Shown piece by piece: positions 44,812-52,878 of a stretch of 64,000 bases of DNA (positions within the stretch are counted from its first letter, which is position 1; each line of letters starts with the position of its first letter). The notes beneath the pieces were generated by a model, which saw only the letters and a list, made by a program, of their open reading frames with translations, was not told the DNA's origin and searched no databases. Source of the DNA: Bdellovibrio sp047344985. GTDB lineage: Bacteria > Bdellovibrionota > Bdellovibrionia > Bdellovibrionales > Bdellovibrionaceae. The position numbers were made by a program, and so were the translations under genes. Location of the stretch: assembly GCF_047344985.1 (NCBI RefSeq), contig NZ_CP178861.1:2046001-2110000 (forward strand). The letters are read 5' to 3'.

Positions 44812-45120
44812 CTATCTCCAGTACGCCCTAAAATATATCGAGGCTATAAAACCAACTGCGAGAATAAGGAAAAGGTAACCAATGAAATAACGGACTTTCT
44901 CTTTTCTCGTCATTCCACCACTACCCCACTCAACTAATTTTCGCGTGCGCATTTTAAGTTTCAGTTTAGAGTGAAGAACAAGATAGCCACCAACAAAGAG
45001 CATAATCGAAATCAAAAACTTTTCAGGTCCACCGAACAGCGGCATTGTTAAGGCCGTCAATGATGCCAACGCCGGAAGCCCAATCATAATCCATGCATTT
45101 AGTTTTGCTTCTCTTTCCAT
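44812..45120 (-). CDS. Small three-TM membrane protein
   Basis: A 102-residue protein from the ATG at 45120, chosen for its strong ribosome-binding site (GGGAGGAG). It has two adjacent hydrophobic segments (about residues 12-50), a basic loop (KLKLKMRTRKLVEWG) and a third segment near the C-terminus. Overlaps the upstream gene by 22 bp. No family recognised. Confidence 0.65.
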   Translation of the reverse strand: MEREAKLNAWIMIGLPALASLTALTMPLFGGPEKFLISIMLFVGGYLVLHSKLKLKMRTRKLVEWGSGGMTRKEKVRYFIGYLFLILAVGFIASIYFRAYWR

Positions 45121-45545
45121 TGCTCCTCCCAAAGTGGTTTGCAATCACTCTTTCGAACCTGGAAGCTTCCCACTATTTCTTTCTTTGAATCTAAATATCG
45201 ATACTCAACTGGGACTTTGTAATCATTCATGAGGGATGTTGCAAATTTGTCCTGGCAGGCACCTTTAAGAAGATGGTCTTTTAGATTGACCCGCCTTGCA
45301 GTGAAAATATCTTTCTCGATTGATGTAGAATACACATAAGTAAAGACACCACTCTTAAACTCAGCATTTATCAGCATGGTGTACTGATCAACCATCATCG
45401 GTAACTGCTTTTTTAGTTCCGCCGCCACCGTAGAAAGGTCCGCCTTTGGAGGTGTCCATACATACTGAGCCAAAGCGACTCCAAATACAGTTGCAACAAG
45501 ACTAGAACCAAACACTAAAGTTTTCTTAAAAGATTCTTTCATCAT
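45099..45545 (-). CDS. Membrane-anchored or exported hypothetical protein
   Basis: A 148-residue protein with an N-terminal hydrophobic segment (TLVFGSSLVATVFGVALAQ) and an outer domain with two cysteines (GACQDK, SDCKPL). No family recognised. It is the first gene of the run 45545-44371; an inverted repeat (CCGATAAG/CTTATCGG) lies 6-30 bp upstream of its start and could be its operator. Confidence 0.65.
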   Translation of the reverse strand: MMKESFKKTLVFGSSLVATVFGVALAQYVWTPPKADLSTVAAELKKQLPMMVDQYTMLINAEFKSGVFTYVYSTSIEKDIFTARRVNLKDHLLKGACQDKFATSLMNDYKVPVEYRYLDSKKEIVGSFQVRKSDCKPLWEEQWKEKQN

Positions 45546-45550
45546 GCCAT

Positions 45551-45620
45551 CCGATAAGTAATGCTTTCTTATCGGAATAAATATGACATAGTTTAGCCCA
45601 AAGCCCTGTATCAGAATGAA
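45551..45620 (-). promoter_or_regulatory. Control region: operator-like inverted repeat plus direct-repeat copy 1
   Basis: A perfect inverted repeat CCGATAAG (45551-45558) and CTTATCGG (45568-45575) precedes the 45545 gene. The adjoining segment 45566-45620 recurs almost identically at 47312-47368, with the shared block AAAGCCCTGTATCAGAATGA. Both copies lie just upstream of a minus-strand gene, so they are probably duplicated promoter regions. Confidence 0.6.
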
Positions 45621-45710
45621 ATTAAAATCGCTAGTAAATTATTCTGTGTATATTCCGAATAAGTACTCCCAAAAGGCACAACAGTGTCTGGCCGAAGATC
45701 GGAAGGATAG

Positions 45711-46571
45711 ATGGAACAGTTTGAGGTAAAATACGAAAAAAGATTGGTCGCATTCATTGATGTTATGGGCTTCAAAGAATTATTGAAGCCAGAACCATTC
45801 AATCAAAATCAGTTGTCAAGATATTATAATACAGCCTTCAAGTACCTTGAGGAAAAAGAAAGTCTATACTTAAAAAACGCTGAAGATGACAAATTTACGA
45901 ACATTTTCGTAAGTGATTCAATTATTTTATCGGTAGTCCTTTCAGGAAATGCGACGAATGATTTTCTTAAAGCTGGTCGACTGATCAGCACAATTTCAGA
46001 ACTCCAATATAGGTTAGCCACTCATGCATCCGTTTGGACACGAGGAGCTTTGTCAATTGGTGATCTTTGTATTGATTCACAAAAGAATGTTCTTGTCGGT
46101 CCAGCGTTTGTGCAAGCTTACGAATTAGAACGTCTCGCAAATTACCCTAGGGTTATCATTGACCCAAGAGTCATTAAAGAGTTCTCCATGACCTCTGATA
46201 AATTCGTCGAAGAAATGCGTAGCAGCGTTTACCGTAGTTGGCTTATCGGGACAAATGTTCAACCGCTCTGGAGACAGTCGGACTTCAAAAACGATGCAAT
46301 TCAAATTGATTGGTTTAGCTATGCATTCCACGACCTTGTAGATTTAAACCCCTTCTTTATGGACATTATCAAGCGACAATACTCGAATCAGGAATTATTC
46401 ATTAAATCAGAATTTTTGGTAAGGTATCTCATCGAGTCTCACTCGAGATATAGGTCTGAGTTTTTTGTCAAAGTGGCAAACAATGATACTTTAAAAAATC
46501 GAAATAACGAAATTGCACGTCACTTGGCGGCTCTTTCTTCTGCCGTTAACGTCAACGAACTATTGATTTAA
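45711..46571 (+). CDS. Nucleotide-cyclase-like protein (class III cyclase fold)
   Basis: A 286-residue protein with the layout of class III adenylate/guanylate cyclase-like domains. There is an early metal-site aspartate in VAFIDVMGFKELL, a second one in FVSDSIILSVVL, and a strand-turn RGALSIGDLCIDSQKNVLVGPAFVQAYELE. Both metal-binding aspartates are retained. Related stand-alone cyclase-like proteins occur in bacterial defence (Pycsar-type) loci, but whether this one makes a cyclic nucleotide cannot be seen. The C-terminal about 100 residues are helical and unrecognised. Flanked by 55-bp direct repeats. Confidence 0.6.
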   Translation: MEQFEVKYEKRLVAFIDVMGFKELLKPEPFNQNQLSRYYNTAFKYLEEKESLYLKNAEDDKFTNIFVSDSIILSVVLSGNATNDFLKAGRLISTISELQYRLATHASVWTRGALSIGDLCIDSQKNVLVGPAFVQAYELERLANYPRVIIDPRVIKEFSMTSDKFVEEMRSSVYRSWLIGTNVQPLWRQSDFKNDAIQIDWFSYAFHDLVDLNPFFMDIIKRQYSNQELFIKSEFLVRYLIESHSRYRSEFFVKVANNDTLKNRNNEIARHLAALSSAVNVNELLI

Positions 46572-46608
46572 TCAAAAATTGATAGAACGTGAACAAGCTA
46601 GAGCGAAA

Positions 46609-46662
46609 TGTTGGCGATGCCTTCGGCATGTAGAACGGGTTCGGCGAATCACCGCCTCAGAC
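46609..46662 (+). repeat. Two-hairpin module, solitary copy
   Basis: ATGCCTTCGGCAT forms a small hairpin, followed by a spacer and GGTTCGGCGAATCACCGCC, in which GGCG pairs with CGCC, then TCAGACA. The same module precedes long structured repeats at 49160, 59794 and 63741, but no long copy follows here. It lies 38 bp after the cyclase-like gene. Confidence 0.72.
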
Positions 46663-46718
46663 ATTTTTTCCGAAGTGAGATACACCTTTAACTGTTTTCA
46701 TTTTATTTTAGAAATTTT

Positions 46719-47288
46719 TTAACTTATTTTCTTATCGATCCCATGCCAGCATTGCAAATAAACAGCAACCCCCAAACTTTCACCAACCTCTTTCGCGAAG
46801 TCTTGCGCTAAATCATCTTTTTCAAGTCGCACGATAATAGGTAGAGAAAAAAAATGAAGCCCTTTCCGAAGAAGGATGATGTGTTTGTAAAGCGCGCCAT
46901 CAAAGTAAAAACGCATAAACCATGGCGGACTAACGACGACGATTTTCCTAAATGATTTGCCCAAATACTTCTTGGAAGTTTTACTTCTTGATAAAAAGAG
47001 TTCCCCGCCGGATATGTCAACCGCTGTATATGCAAGCTGCTTAAACATTTTATAAACGGCAACGCCAATGCCAATCATTAACGCCAAAAGAGTCCATCCA
47101 AAAAATTCGGAAAAATAGGAAAATAGAATAGGTAAATTCTCGATTTTCATTTTGTCGAGATTAATGTATTCAAGGATAAAAATAATTGGAAATACAATAA
47201 GGACCTGAAATCCAATGGCCCTTAAAAACTCCAGAAGCGCCATTTTTCTTAGCTCAGCTACCGAGAGATCACTTACTTTGAATTTCAT
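46719..47288 (-). CDS. Two-TM hypothetical protein
   Basis: A 189-residue protein with two transmembrane segments (about residues 25-42 and 62-80) and a cytoplasmic C-terminal domain (about 85-189) containing ISGGELFLSRSKTSKKYLG and alternating strands, reminiscent of a PH-like fold. GGAGG precedes the ATG. It converges on the cyclase-like gene, and the two are bracketed by direct repeats, so they may have moved together. No family is recognised. Confidence 0.65.
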   Translation of the reverse strand: MKFKVSDLSVAELRKMALLEFLRAIGFQVLIVFPIIFILEYINLDKMKIENLPILFSYFSEFFGWTLLALMIGIGVAVYKMFKQLAYTAVDISGGELFLSRSKTSKKYLGKSFRKIVVVSPPWFMRFYFDGALYKHIILLRKGLHFFSLPIIVRLEKDDLAQDFAKEVGESLGVAVYLQCWHGIDKKIS

Positions 47289-47311
47289 GTGACCTCCTTC
47301 TGTTAACGCCC

Positions 47312-47368
47312 ATTCTTATCGGAATAAATTCATTAAAGTTTAGCCAAAAGCCCTGTATCAGAATGAAT
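47312..47368 (-). repeat. Direct-repeat copy 2 (promoter-region duplicate)
   Basis: The segment TTCTTATCGGAATAAAT, then GTTTAGCC and AAAGCCCTGTATCAGAATGA repeats 45566-45620 in the same orientation. Only one arm (CTTATCGG) of the inverted repeat seen in copy 1 is present. It lies 24 bp upstream of the 47288 start codon and also beyond the stop of the 49075-47372 gene. Confidence 0.65.
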
Positions 47369-47371
47369 ATC

Positions 47372-49075
47372 TTAACCCGTTCTAAATCTTCGTTTTATTC
47401 CCACAATAAAAAGATACCAAAGAATCGTCGCTAGAATTGACTGAAACCATGTTACTAAAACATATCTAAAAGCCGTGACCTTAAACCCCTCAAAGAAACT
47501 AACCAAACGAAGTGGACCTAACATGTTAATCCCAGAGAATACTGCAGCCTTATAGCACTTAGTTTCTGTTGCGGCTCGGATGGTCCAACTTATTTCAGGC
47601 TCTATTCTTTGAGCAACGCCAGACTCTATTATATCTTTGTCAAGCTGAGTAATGGCAACATTGTCAGATTTTTTGGTGTCCACGAAAACTGCATCTGTGA
47701 AAAAGAACACCACCACAAAAAATAGCCAAACAACAAACATCCAAAAAAAGGGCTTTGAAACTGACCTGCCATATGAATTTGCTCCGCTATAAAGAAGAGA
47801 GAAAAACCATTCGAATTTATCGGCTTTCCAGAGATCCTTTCTACGACTTTCAATTTCATAACTCGAAAATAGGACCTCATCAGAATCATTTGAAATTTTG
47901 GACATCATCTCTTTTAGGTTTCTATATCTGCCTTCTGATTCCTTTGACTTAGTGTCTAAAAATTTTGCTCCATGAAATGTAGTCGAATGAGTAAAACCGA
48001 CGTTCGAAAAATTAGGTGCCAAATAAAATTCGCTAAACTTAAATGAAGCATATCTATAGAATTCGCATTTCATTATTTCGAAATCTGAAATCACGGAGTT
48101 TTCAAAGTAAAAATCACTTTCAAAATTAGTGTCAGATATTTTGACCATCTTGGCTTTTTCAAATAAAAATCTAGCATCACGCTTAAATTTCAAAGTGTCG
48201 AAGTCGCCTCTCATTGAAATATTGCACATCAAGCCAAAATCAAAAGAAAAATTACAACCCTTAATATAGACTCTATTCAATTCACCCGCATTTATCTCGA
48301 CATTTTTCTGAAAAGCTACTCCAGCGATATGCAGCTCATTTGATTCAATTTTCAATACTCTAATTAGAGTTTTACCTAAAATTGATACTGAATTATGGTC
48401 AATTCTAAAATCTTTAAAATTTACTCCAAAGAAAATGAAGCCGAAAGGTACAACGGATTGGCTATTGCTAACGAGAAAGCTTTCTTTATAAGAAGAATTT
48501 TTAATATACAGAGCACTTAACTGGGAGTTGCCCTGTAGCTCTCCTATCAAATTGCATGTAATTGTTGAATGTCGAATTCCAAAAAAATGCGCTTCCAATG
48601 CACCTGAAGAAATTTGCAGAGAGCTAATATTTAGATGACTGATTATAATATTGCGAATCTGACAGTTTGACGCTAAAAGGTTAATCTTGTTCTCGTCACC
48701 AATAAAAAAAATGCTGAGATTTCTGACCTGAATGCTTTCCAAACGTACACTTTCTTCAAATGTACACATGCGAAACAAAATTCTTTTTCCTTGGAAGGAT
48801 TGCTTACAAAACAATAAAATTTGTTTTTTGAACTTTGAATCACAGATTGATAGCTTTCCTTGTCCGGAATCAATACCCAAAAGCAAGATTAAATCGACGT
48901 CGCCAAGCTTAACAATACAATTACGTGCAATATTTAATCCGGTGATCGATATTTTACCTAGCGCTTTTACTACCGGAATTTCACAGTATTCACGAATCAA
49001 ATTAGAAATATCTACATTTCCACCAACTTCAATTTGTCGTTTTATTTCCGCCAATATTTCTTCACGTCTATCCAT
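47372..49075 (-). CDS. Pentapeptide-repeat-like membrane protein
   Basis: A 567-residue protein. The central about 350 residues are made of short degenerate strands with regularly spaced Phe, Leu and Ile (LIRVLKIESNELHIAGVAF; ARFLFEKAKMVKISDTNF; FHGAKFL), consistent with a degenerate pentapeptide or right-handed beta-helix. Then comes SEGRYRNLKEMMSKISND with an EIESRRKDLW segment found in pentapeptide-repeat membrane proteins, and two C-terminal transmembrane segments (about 437-455 and 530-560) with a basic tail. A cytoplasmic solenoid linked to a membrane part is inferred. Function unknown. Confidence 0.72.
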   Translation of the reverse strand: MDRREEILAEIKRQIEVGGNVDISNLIREYCEIPVVKALGKISITGLNIARNCIVKLGDVDLILLLGIDSGQGKLSICDSKFKKQILLFCKQSFQGKRILFRMCTFEESVRLESIQVRNLSIFFIGDENKINLLASNCQIRNIIISHLNISSLQISSGALEAHFFGIRHSTITCNLIGELQGNSQLSALYIKNSSYKESFLVSNSQSVVPFGFIFFGVNFKDFRIDHNSVSILGKTLIRVLKIESNELHIAGVAFQKNVEINAGELNRVYIKGCNFSFDFGLMCNISMRGDFDTLKFKRDARFLFEKAKMVKISDTNFESDFYFENSVISDFEIMKCEFYRYASFKFSEFYLAPNFSNVGFTHSTTFHGAKFLDTKSKESEGRYRNLKEMMSKISNDSDEVLFSSYEIESRRKDLWKADKFEWFFSLLYSGANSYGRSVSKPFFWMFVVWLFFVVVFFFTDAVFVDTKKSDNVAITQLDKDIIESGVAQRIEPEISWTIRAATETKCYKAAVFSGINMLGPLRLVSFFEGFKVTAFRYVLVTWFQSILATILWYLFIVGIKRRFRTG

Positions 49076-49159
49076 TATGACTCCACTTCAAGAAAATGAT
49101 ATTATCAAACCACAAAAACTACAAATCAGTTTTTGTTTTCAAACTTTCTCAGGAATAAT

Positions 49160-49213
49160 TGTTGGCGATGCCTCCGACATGTAGAGCGGGTTCGGCGAAT
49201 CACCGCCTCAGAC
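49160..49213 (+). repeat. Two-hairpin module preceding structured repeat copy 3
   Basis: Same module as at 46609 (ATGCCTCCGACAT hairpin, then GGTTCGGCGAATCACCGCC and TCAGACA). A 26-nt spacer separates it from the long structured repeat that starts at 49240. Confidence 0.75.
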
Positions 49214-49239
49214 AGATTAGTTTGCTATAGATTGAAGTT

Positions 49240-49367
49240 ATGAGTTGATCAAAACTGGTCATATGCGCGACGGAGGAGCTTCTCTGAAATGAGGCGTACG
49301 AGTCAGTACGTCGCAATGAAGGAGAAGCTCGGACAACAAAGCAGATGGCCTGTTTTCATCAACTCAT
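49240..49367 (+). repeat. Structured repeat copy 3
   Basis: Best-paired copy: ATGAGTTGAT with ATCAACTCAT, AAAAC with GTTTT, GGTCAT with ATGGCC (one G-T), middle stem GAGCTTCTC with GAGAAGCTC, and inner hairpin GGCGTAC-GAGTCA-GTACGTC. Unpaired blocks TGAAATGA, GCAATGAAG and GGACAACAAAGCAG are conserved. The right arm includes the last codons and stop of the minus-strand gene at 49359. Confidence 0.85.
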
Positions 49368-49958
49368 CTTGTCGTTGATGAAAAAGTTGATTTGGGTTTT
49401 CAGTCTCTCTTCCTTCTGAAACTCCCTCAACATCCCCAACCTCTCTAAAAGCGGCTGGATACTTTTCCAAGTCGCTTTGATTCTCTCAGGCTTTCGGTTG
49501 CCACGAGCTTTAGAGGCTTCTGACTCTAAAAACCAGAGTCCGATATTCAAAGATAAGTTTTCAAAAGGCGTAAGATGCGTACGAGCATTGACCTCTTTTG
49601 ATAAGTGATTAAAGAAATCAACTTCATTCCACTTAGCGTAAGGACTCACCTCAACAGGTTTTTCAACTTTAGGAATTAGGAGACTTGCGGGCTCTTCGGC
49701 ATGGACAAAACATTTTACTGTGCGCCATAAGAGATCATCATCTTGTAATTTTTTAAAAAGATTCAGACCTTGAGTTCTTTGCGAGAGTTCAAGCCAGACT
49801 TTTCGAAGTTCTTTGGGATGATCGCGCTCTTCAAGCGAAAGCTCAGATTGAACTTCGAAATAGACAAGAGTCGAAAGCACATCGCGCTTAAAAGCTGCTG
49901 GCAGCTCAAGCTTCTCAATATGCTCTCGTAAAATGACAAAGCATTCCTTCGGAGACAT
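49359..49958 (-). CDS. Helical hypothetical protein
   Basis: A 199-residue soluble, mostly helical protein rich in Leu, Glu and Lys, with no membrane segment or signal peptide. AAGGG precedes the ATG. No family recognised. It follows a small acidic ORF by 46 bp and probably shares its promoter at 50425-50453. Its 3' end is embedded in a structured repeat, so its mRNA would carry the complement of that structure. Confidence 0.68.
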   Translation of the reverse strand: MSPKECFVILREHIEKLELPAAFKRDVLSTLVYFEVQSELSLEERDHPKELRKVWLELSQRTQGLNLFKKLQDDDLLWRTVKCFVHAEEPASLLIPKVEKPVEVSPYAKWNEVDFFNHLSKEVNARTHLTPFENLSLNIGLWFLESEASKARGNRKPERIKATWKSIQPLLERLGMLREFQKEERLKTQINFFINDKMS

Positions 49959-50004
49959 AGAACCCTTACAAGAAAATACCGGTTGGGATTAAATTTTCTA
50001 ATTG

Positions 50005-50193
50005 TTATTTAAGATCAAAATTCTGCAGCAGCGGATTCACTTCGCTTTCAGTTTTCGCACATTCAAAATCGATCAACTCAAGTTGCTCATCAACATAGCC
50101 CAGCTCGACATCCAGGACTTCAAGGTCAACATCAAGCTCATTGAAATAGGCTTCGCCATAAGTTTCGGTGTAAATCTCTTTAAATGCACCCAC
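50005..50193 (-). CDS. Small acidic protein
   Basis: A 62-residue protein from a GTG start at 50193, chosen because AAGGAG lies 6-7 nt upstream; a TTG at 50208 has no good site. The chain is strongly acidic with repeated short hydrophobic-acidic pairs (FNELDVDLEVLDVELGYVDEQLELIDFE). No family is recognised. It lies directly downstream of a minus-strand structured repeat in the leader and upstream of the 49958 gene. Confidence 0.55.
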   Translation of the reverse strand: MGAFKEIYTETYGEAYFNELDVDLEVLDVELGYVDEQLELIDFECAKTESEVNPLLQNFDLK

Positions 50194-50209
50194 GCTGAAC
50201 TCCTTCAAC

Positions 50210-50300
50210 GGTTTGATCCGTTGTTGCTTGGTCGGCTTACTAATGCGACGTACCTACCCGTACGCCTTCCTTGCTCGCCTCAATCACGCCTTGCCTGAAC
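50210..50300 (-). repeat. Divergent minus-strand copy of the structured repeat in a leader
   Basis: Read on the minus strand it has the hairpin GGCGTAC-GGGTAG-GTACGTC followed by GCA, then CCAAGCAACAACGGATC. It shares that downstream block with the copy inside the virB9-like gene (AGCAACGAAGGATC). It lies between the promoter at 50425-50453 and the acidic ORF, so it would be part of their 5' untranslated RNA. Confidence 0.6.
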
Positions 50301-50424
50301 CCCATTTGAGGAGACAACGCATTCACCAAGACAAACCTAGGCAAAGCCACGGGTGACCTCTTCCATGTCAAGGAAGCGCGGTCGCTCCCAGGGGAAAACC
50401 GCGTCTTTGACCGTACTTTTACAT

Positions 50425-50453
50425 GATTACGGGCTAAAAATAGCCATGTCAAG
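50425..50453 (-). promoter_or_regulatory. Sigma-70-like promoter for the acidic ORF and 49958 gene
   Basis: On the minus strand, TTGACA (complement of 50448-50453) and TAATCA (complement of 50425-50430) are separated by 17 bp. A 5' leader of more than 200 nt containing hairpins would follow. The 314-bp gap 50209-50522 holds this promoter, the leader and the divergent repeat copy, and no gene. Confidence 0.55.
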
Positions 50454-50522
50454 AAATATGTAAATTTTGTGTAAATCACGACTTACAGATTGTAAGCCGT
50501 CATACCAGGAGTTGGGTTACCC

Positions 50523-50909
50523 TTAAGATCTCAGCGAAACATCAAGCAACCTCGATGCTTCCCCAGCTAATCGAGAAATCTCAATCCATCGCGGATCAAC
50601 CACGATGTCTTCGTCTTTAAGTTTAGCTTCAAAGGCGACGTCAGCAAAAGCAGCGAAAGCTAAATAGAATGGTTGCAATAAGTCAGCTTCCGATTGATCC
50701 AATAGGCCTATAGCAACTGCATGATGTAGATCTTTATTCGAAAGACAATCGCCTAGAAACATCTCAACATCTTCAGAGTAAAACCTTATGACACCGAAAA
50801 CCTGGCCGCTCCATTCAAGCTTTGTTCGCTCTAGATCAGCTGTATCAATAAGAAAATCAGCAATAAAAATCCGCCAATTCATTCTAGCTTCAGAGTCAAC
50901 TCTATTCAT
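50523..50909 (-). CDS. Hypothetical protein
   Basis: A 128-residue protein from the ATG at 50909 (a GTG 9 bp upstream is an alternative). Helical and acidic, with no membrane segment; the C-terminal part reads VVDPRWIEISRLAGEASRLLD. No family recognised. It lies 16 bp after the DUF2622-like gene and is probably the last gene of the transcript 52722-50523. Confidence 0.6.
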   Translation of the reverse strand: MNRVDSEARMNWRIFIADFLIDTADLERTKLEWSGQVFGVIRFYSEDVEMFLGDCLSNKDLHHAVAIGLLDQSEADLLQPFYLAFAAFADVAFEAKLKDEDIVVDPRWIEISRLAGEASRLLDVSLRS

Positions 50910-50924
50910 TTTAGCCACTTTTTA

Positions 50925-51236
50925 TTAGGCATCCTCAAGTCCACCAACATATAACGAGCCGACGATTTCAGCTACTACAATACCAGGTAATGTATCGACC
51001 CCTGCCTTCTTCAATGCCTTGCCTGCGGCATCCTTCGCTAATTTATAAACTGCCTCTTTACTAGTAGATCCTTCCCCTTTAAAAATATACTCAGCTGGTG
51101 GAAGCTTTTTCTCTTCATCATCGACGAAAATAGTTTTCAAAAAACCCACATTTTCCATTTCATCATGCAAATGTTCGTATGTATTTTCTCCTTCATCTGC
51201 ATCATGTAGTTCTACACGAACCAAGAATCTAGCCAT
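50925..51236 (-). CDS. DUF2622-like small protein
   Basis: A 103-residue protein from the ATG at 51236 (GGAGGAG upstream). The pattern MARFLVRVELHDA, YEHLHDEMENVGFLKTI and LPPAEYIFKGE closely matches the DUF2622 group of small mobile-element-associated proteins, with a predicted ferredoxin-like fold. A C-terminal helix and strand (IVVAEIVGSLYVGGL) complete it. The role is unknown; some family members resemble antitoxin or Cas2-like folds, which is only an analogy. Confidence 0.75.
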   Translation of the reverse strand: MARFLVRVELHDADEGENTYEHLHDEMENVGFLKTIFVDDEEKKLPPAEYIFKGEGSTSKEAVYKLAKDAAGKALKKAGVDTLPGIVVAEIVGSLYVGGLEDA

Positions 51237-51313
51237 ATTCTCTCCTCCAATACAGACACCATAAGACTGAGAAAAAATCAGGTTTTTCTCAGTCAGGTCT
51301 GTCAATGCATAAG

Positions 51314-51808
51314 TTATGTCTTCGTTTTCTCTACAGAGTTATTTTTAATTTTTCCATATCTCGCCTTCAGCAGATGCTGAAATTTGTCCATCGATATCAC
51401 AAAGAGAACCATCCAAAACATGAAAGACAGAATATTTGCAGCGAATAGCTCTTTTTCCACTGTTTCGATTTTTAAACTTCCTAGAATACTTACCAATAAC
51501 GACATCAAGGTGATCCAGGACAATGAAATGAAGCTTGAAAGAAGTTTAAAGGAATGACCTGACTCATTCAAAATTTGAAATCTTCTAAATTCTAACACTG
51601 TGGCCATTATGGCAATTGTTGAGACAATGAATCCTAAAAAGGCGCTATACAAAGATGTTAGCGCCGAGCTGAAATTCTTCATTTCATCGACCGAAAATAT
51701 TGGCTTGAGTCTATCTTTGTAAAAACTGACAACAAAGACACAGACAAGTATTAAAATAATATATGCGATAATCTCCCACTTAAATCGTTCCGACGAGCTA
51801 TTTATCAT
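51314..51808 (-). CDS. Four-TM membrane protein linked to the DUF6731-like gene
   Basis: A 164-residue protein with four transmembrane segments in two pairs (about residues 12-28, 52-72, 92-110 and 122-140). No family recognised. Its start overlaps the DUF6731-like stop by 4 bp (ATGA), so the two are co-translated. A soluble sensor joined to a small multi-TM protein is an arrangement seen in membrane-acting defence systems, but nothing here proves that role. Confidence 0.66.
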   Translation of the reverse strand: MINSSSERFKWEIIAYIILILVCVFVVSFYKDRLKPIFSVDEMKNFSSALTSLYSAFLGFIVSTIAIMATVLEFRRFQILNESGHSFKLLSSFISLSWITLMSLLVSILGSLKIETVEKELFAANILSFMFWMVLFVISMDKFQHLLKARYGKIKNNSVEKTKT

Positions 51809-52722
51809 CCTACTCTCCTGAGTGTCTGTTGGATGTAATTTAAATTCTCTCTATAGCCCACTTCAATGGCACGATAAGCACTGTCGGACTGTACAATTCG
51901 CAATGTCTCGTCTTCTAAAATCACTTCTCTCCGGGACAAAATAAATTCCTGAAGAAGGTCTACCTGGGTAAGAGCTGGATCTCCAGGATCTGCACGTCCA
52001 GATAGTTTTACAGTTTTTATCTCAGAGCTGTCATCGTCTGCTCTGTTTGCAACTCGCCGTGCGAAATCCCTCAGCCTCTCCAACATCCCTACTCGAGTAC
52101 GTGGGTCAATGCTCAAAGTAAAGTTAATATCAGTACAACCAGAAAACTCACTTAACCCATTTACGGCATCTCTAAATCTTCTGTTTCCAACATCTAATAA
52201 GGCAAGATCCGCCGATCTGACTTTTAATTCAAACTTCGTAATCATTTGAATATTTTCTAACTTTTCTTGAACCCCTGGATGAGCAATTGGAATTGCCTCA
52301 ATATTTAAATGAAGTTTTCTGTTTATATAATCCGCTAATTTATTAATTCTAGGACCATAAAAATTAAATTCGAACCCAACAACTCCCCGAGATAAAAACA
52401 TTACATGAGAAAGATCATTAACCCCTTCGCCGCGCTCTACATTAATATCAATAGGGCGAAATACCCCCTCACCTTCAATTTGTGGTAATCCGCTCTTTCG
52501 AGTCTTTCCCCATTTTAGACGACCGATTTCATTGGGGTAGCGATCCATAGCTTGATCGACCCACACTCGGCACACTTCATTGTTCCCCACATCCAAATAA
52601 GCCGTCGCATTATTTCTAGAAACTACTGCCAACTGCCCTAATAGATTTCGTAGCTCAGCTTCACTTAATGGTGCATCAGTCATAGTGTTAATAAACTGAT
52701 AGTAATAGAATGTCCGTTGCAT
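51805..52722 (-). CDS. DUF6731-like hypothetical protein
   Basis: A 305-residue soluble protein opening with MQRTFYYYQFINTMTDAPLS. The body is alpha/beta with DINVERGEGVNDLSHVMFL and FEFNFYGPRI, and ends in a helical segment. The start and general pattern resemble the DUF6731 group of uncharacterised proteins found in phage-related and defence-rich regions. It is the first gene of a four-gene unit (DUF6731-like, 4-TM, DUF2622-like, hypothetical) and divergent from the PH-like gene. Confidence 0.62.
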   Translation of the reverse strand: MQRTFYYYQFINTMTDAPLSEAELRNLLGQLAVVSRNNATAYLDVGNNEVCRVWVDQAMDRYPNEIGRLKWGKTRKSGLPQIEGEGVFRPIDINVERGEGVNDLSHVMFLSRGVVGFEFNFYGPRINKLADYINRKLHLNIEAIPIAHPGVQEKLENIQMITKFELKVRSADLALLDVGNRRFRDAVNGLSEFSGCTDINFTLSIDPRTRVGMLERLRDFARRVANRADDDSSEIKTVKLSGRADPGDPALTQVDLLQEFILSRREVILEDETLRIVQSDSAYRAIEVGYRENLNYIQQTLRRVG

Positions 52723-52878
52723 TTTTGATCTCCTGGAGCCACATATCGGCTAATACTGCAGATACTAAATAACTTAAAGTTTTATCAAATTATTTTAACC
52801 GCCTTCTCCCCCCTCTAAAATTGAGTATGTATCACATCAATACATAAACTTTTGTTGGTTTTTTCCGATGAAGATAGA

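Noticed and set aside
50240..50479. 79-codon minus-strand ORF
   Set aside because: It overlaps the promoter and hairpin leader and contains the divergent repeat; no ribosome-binding site.
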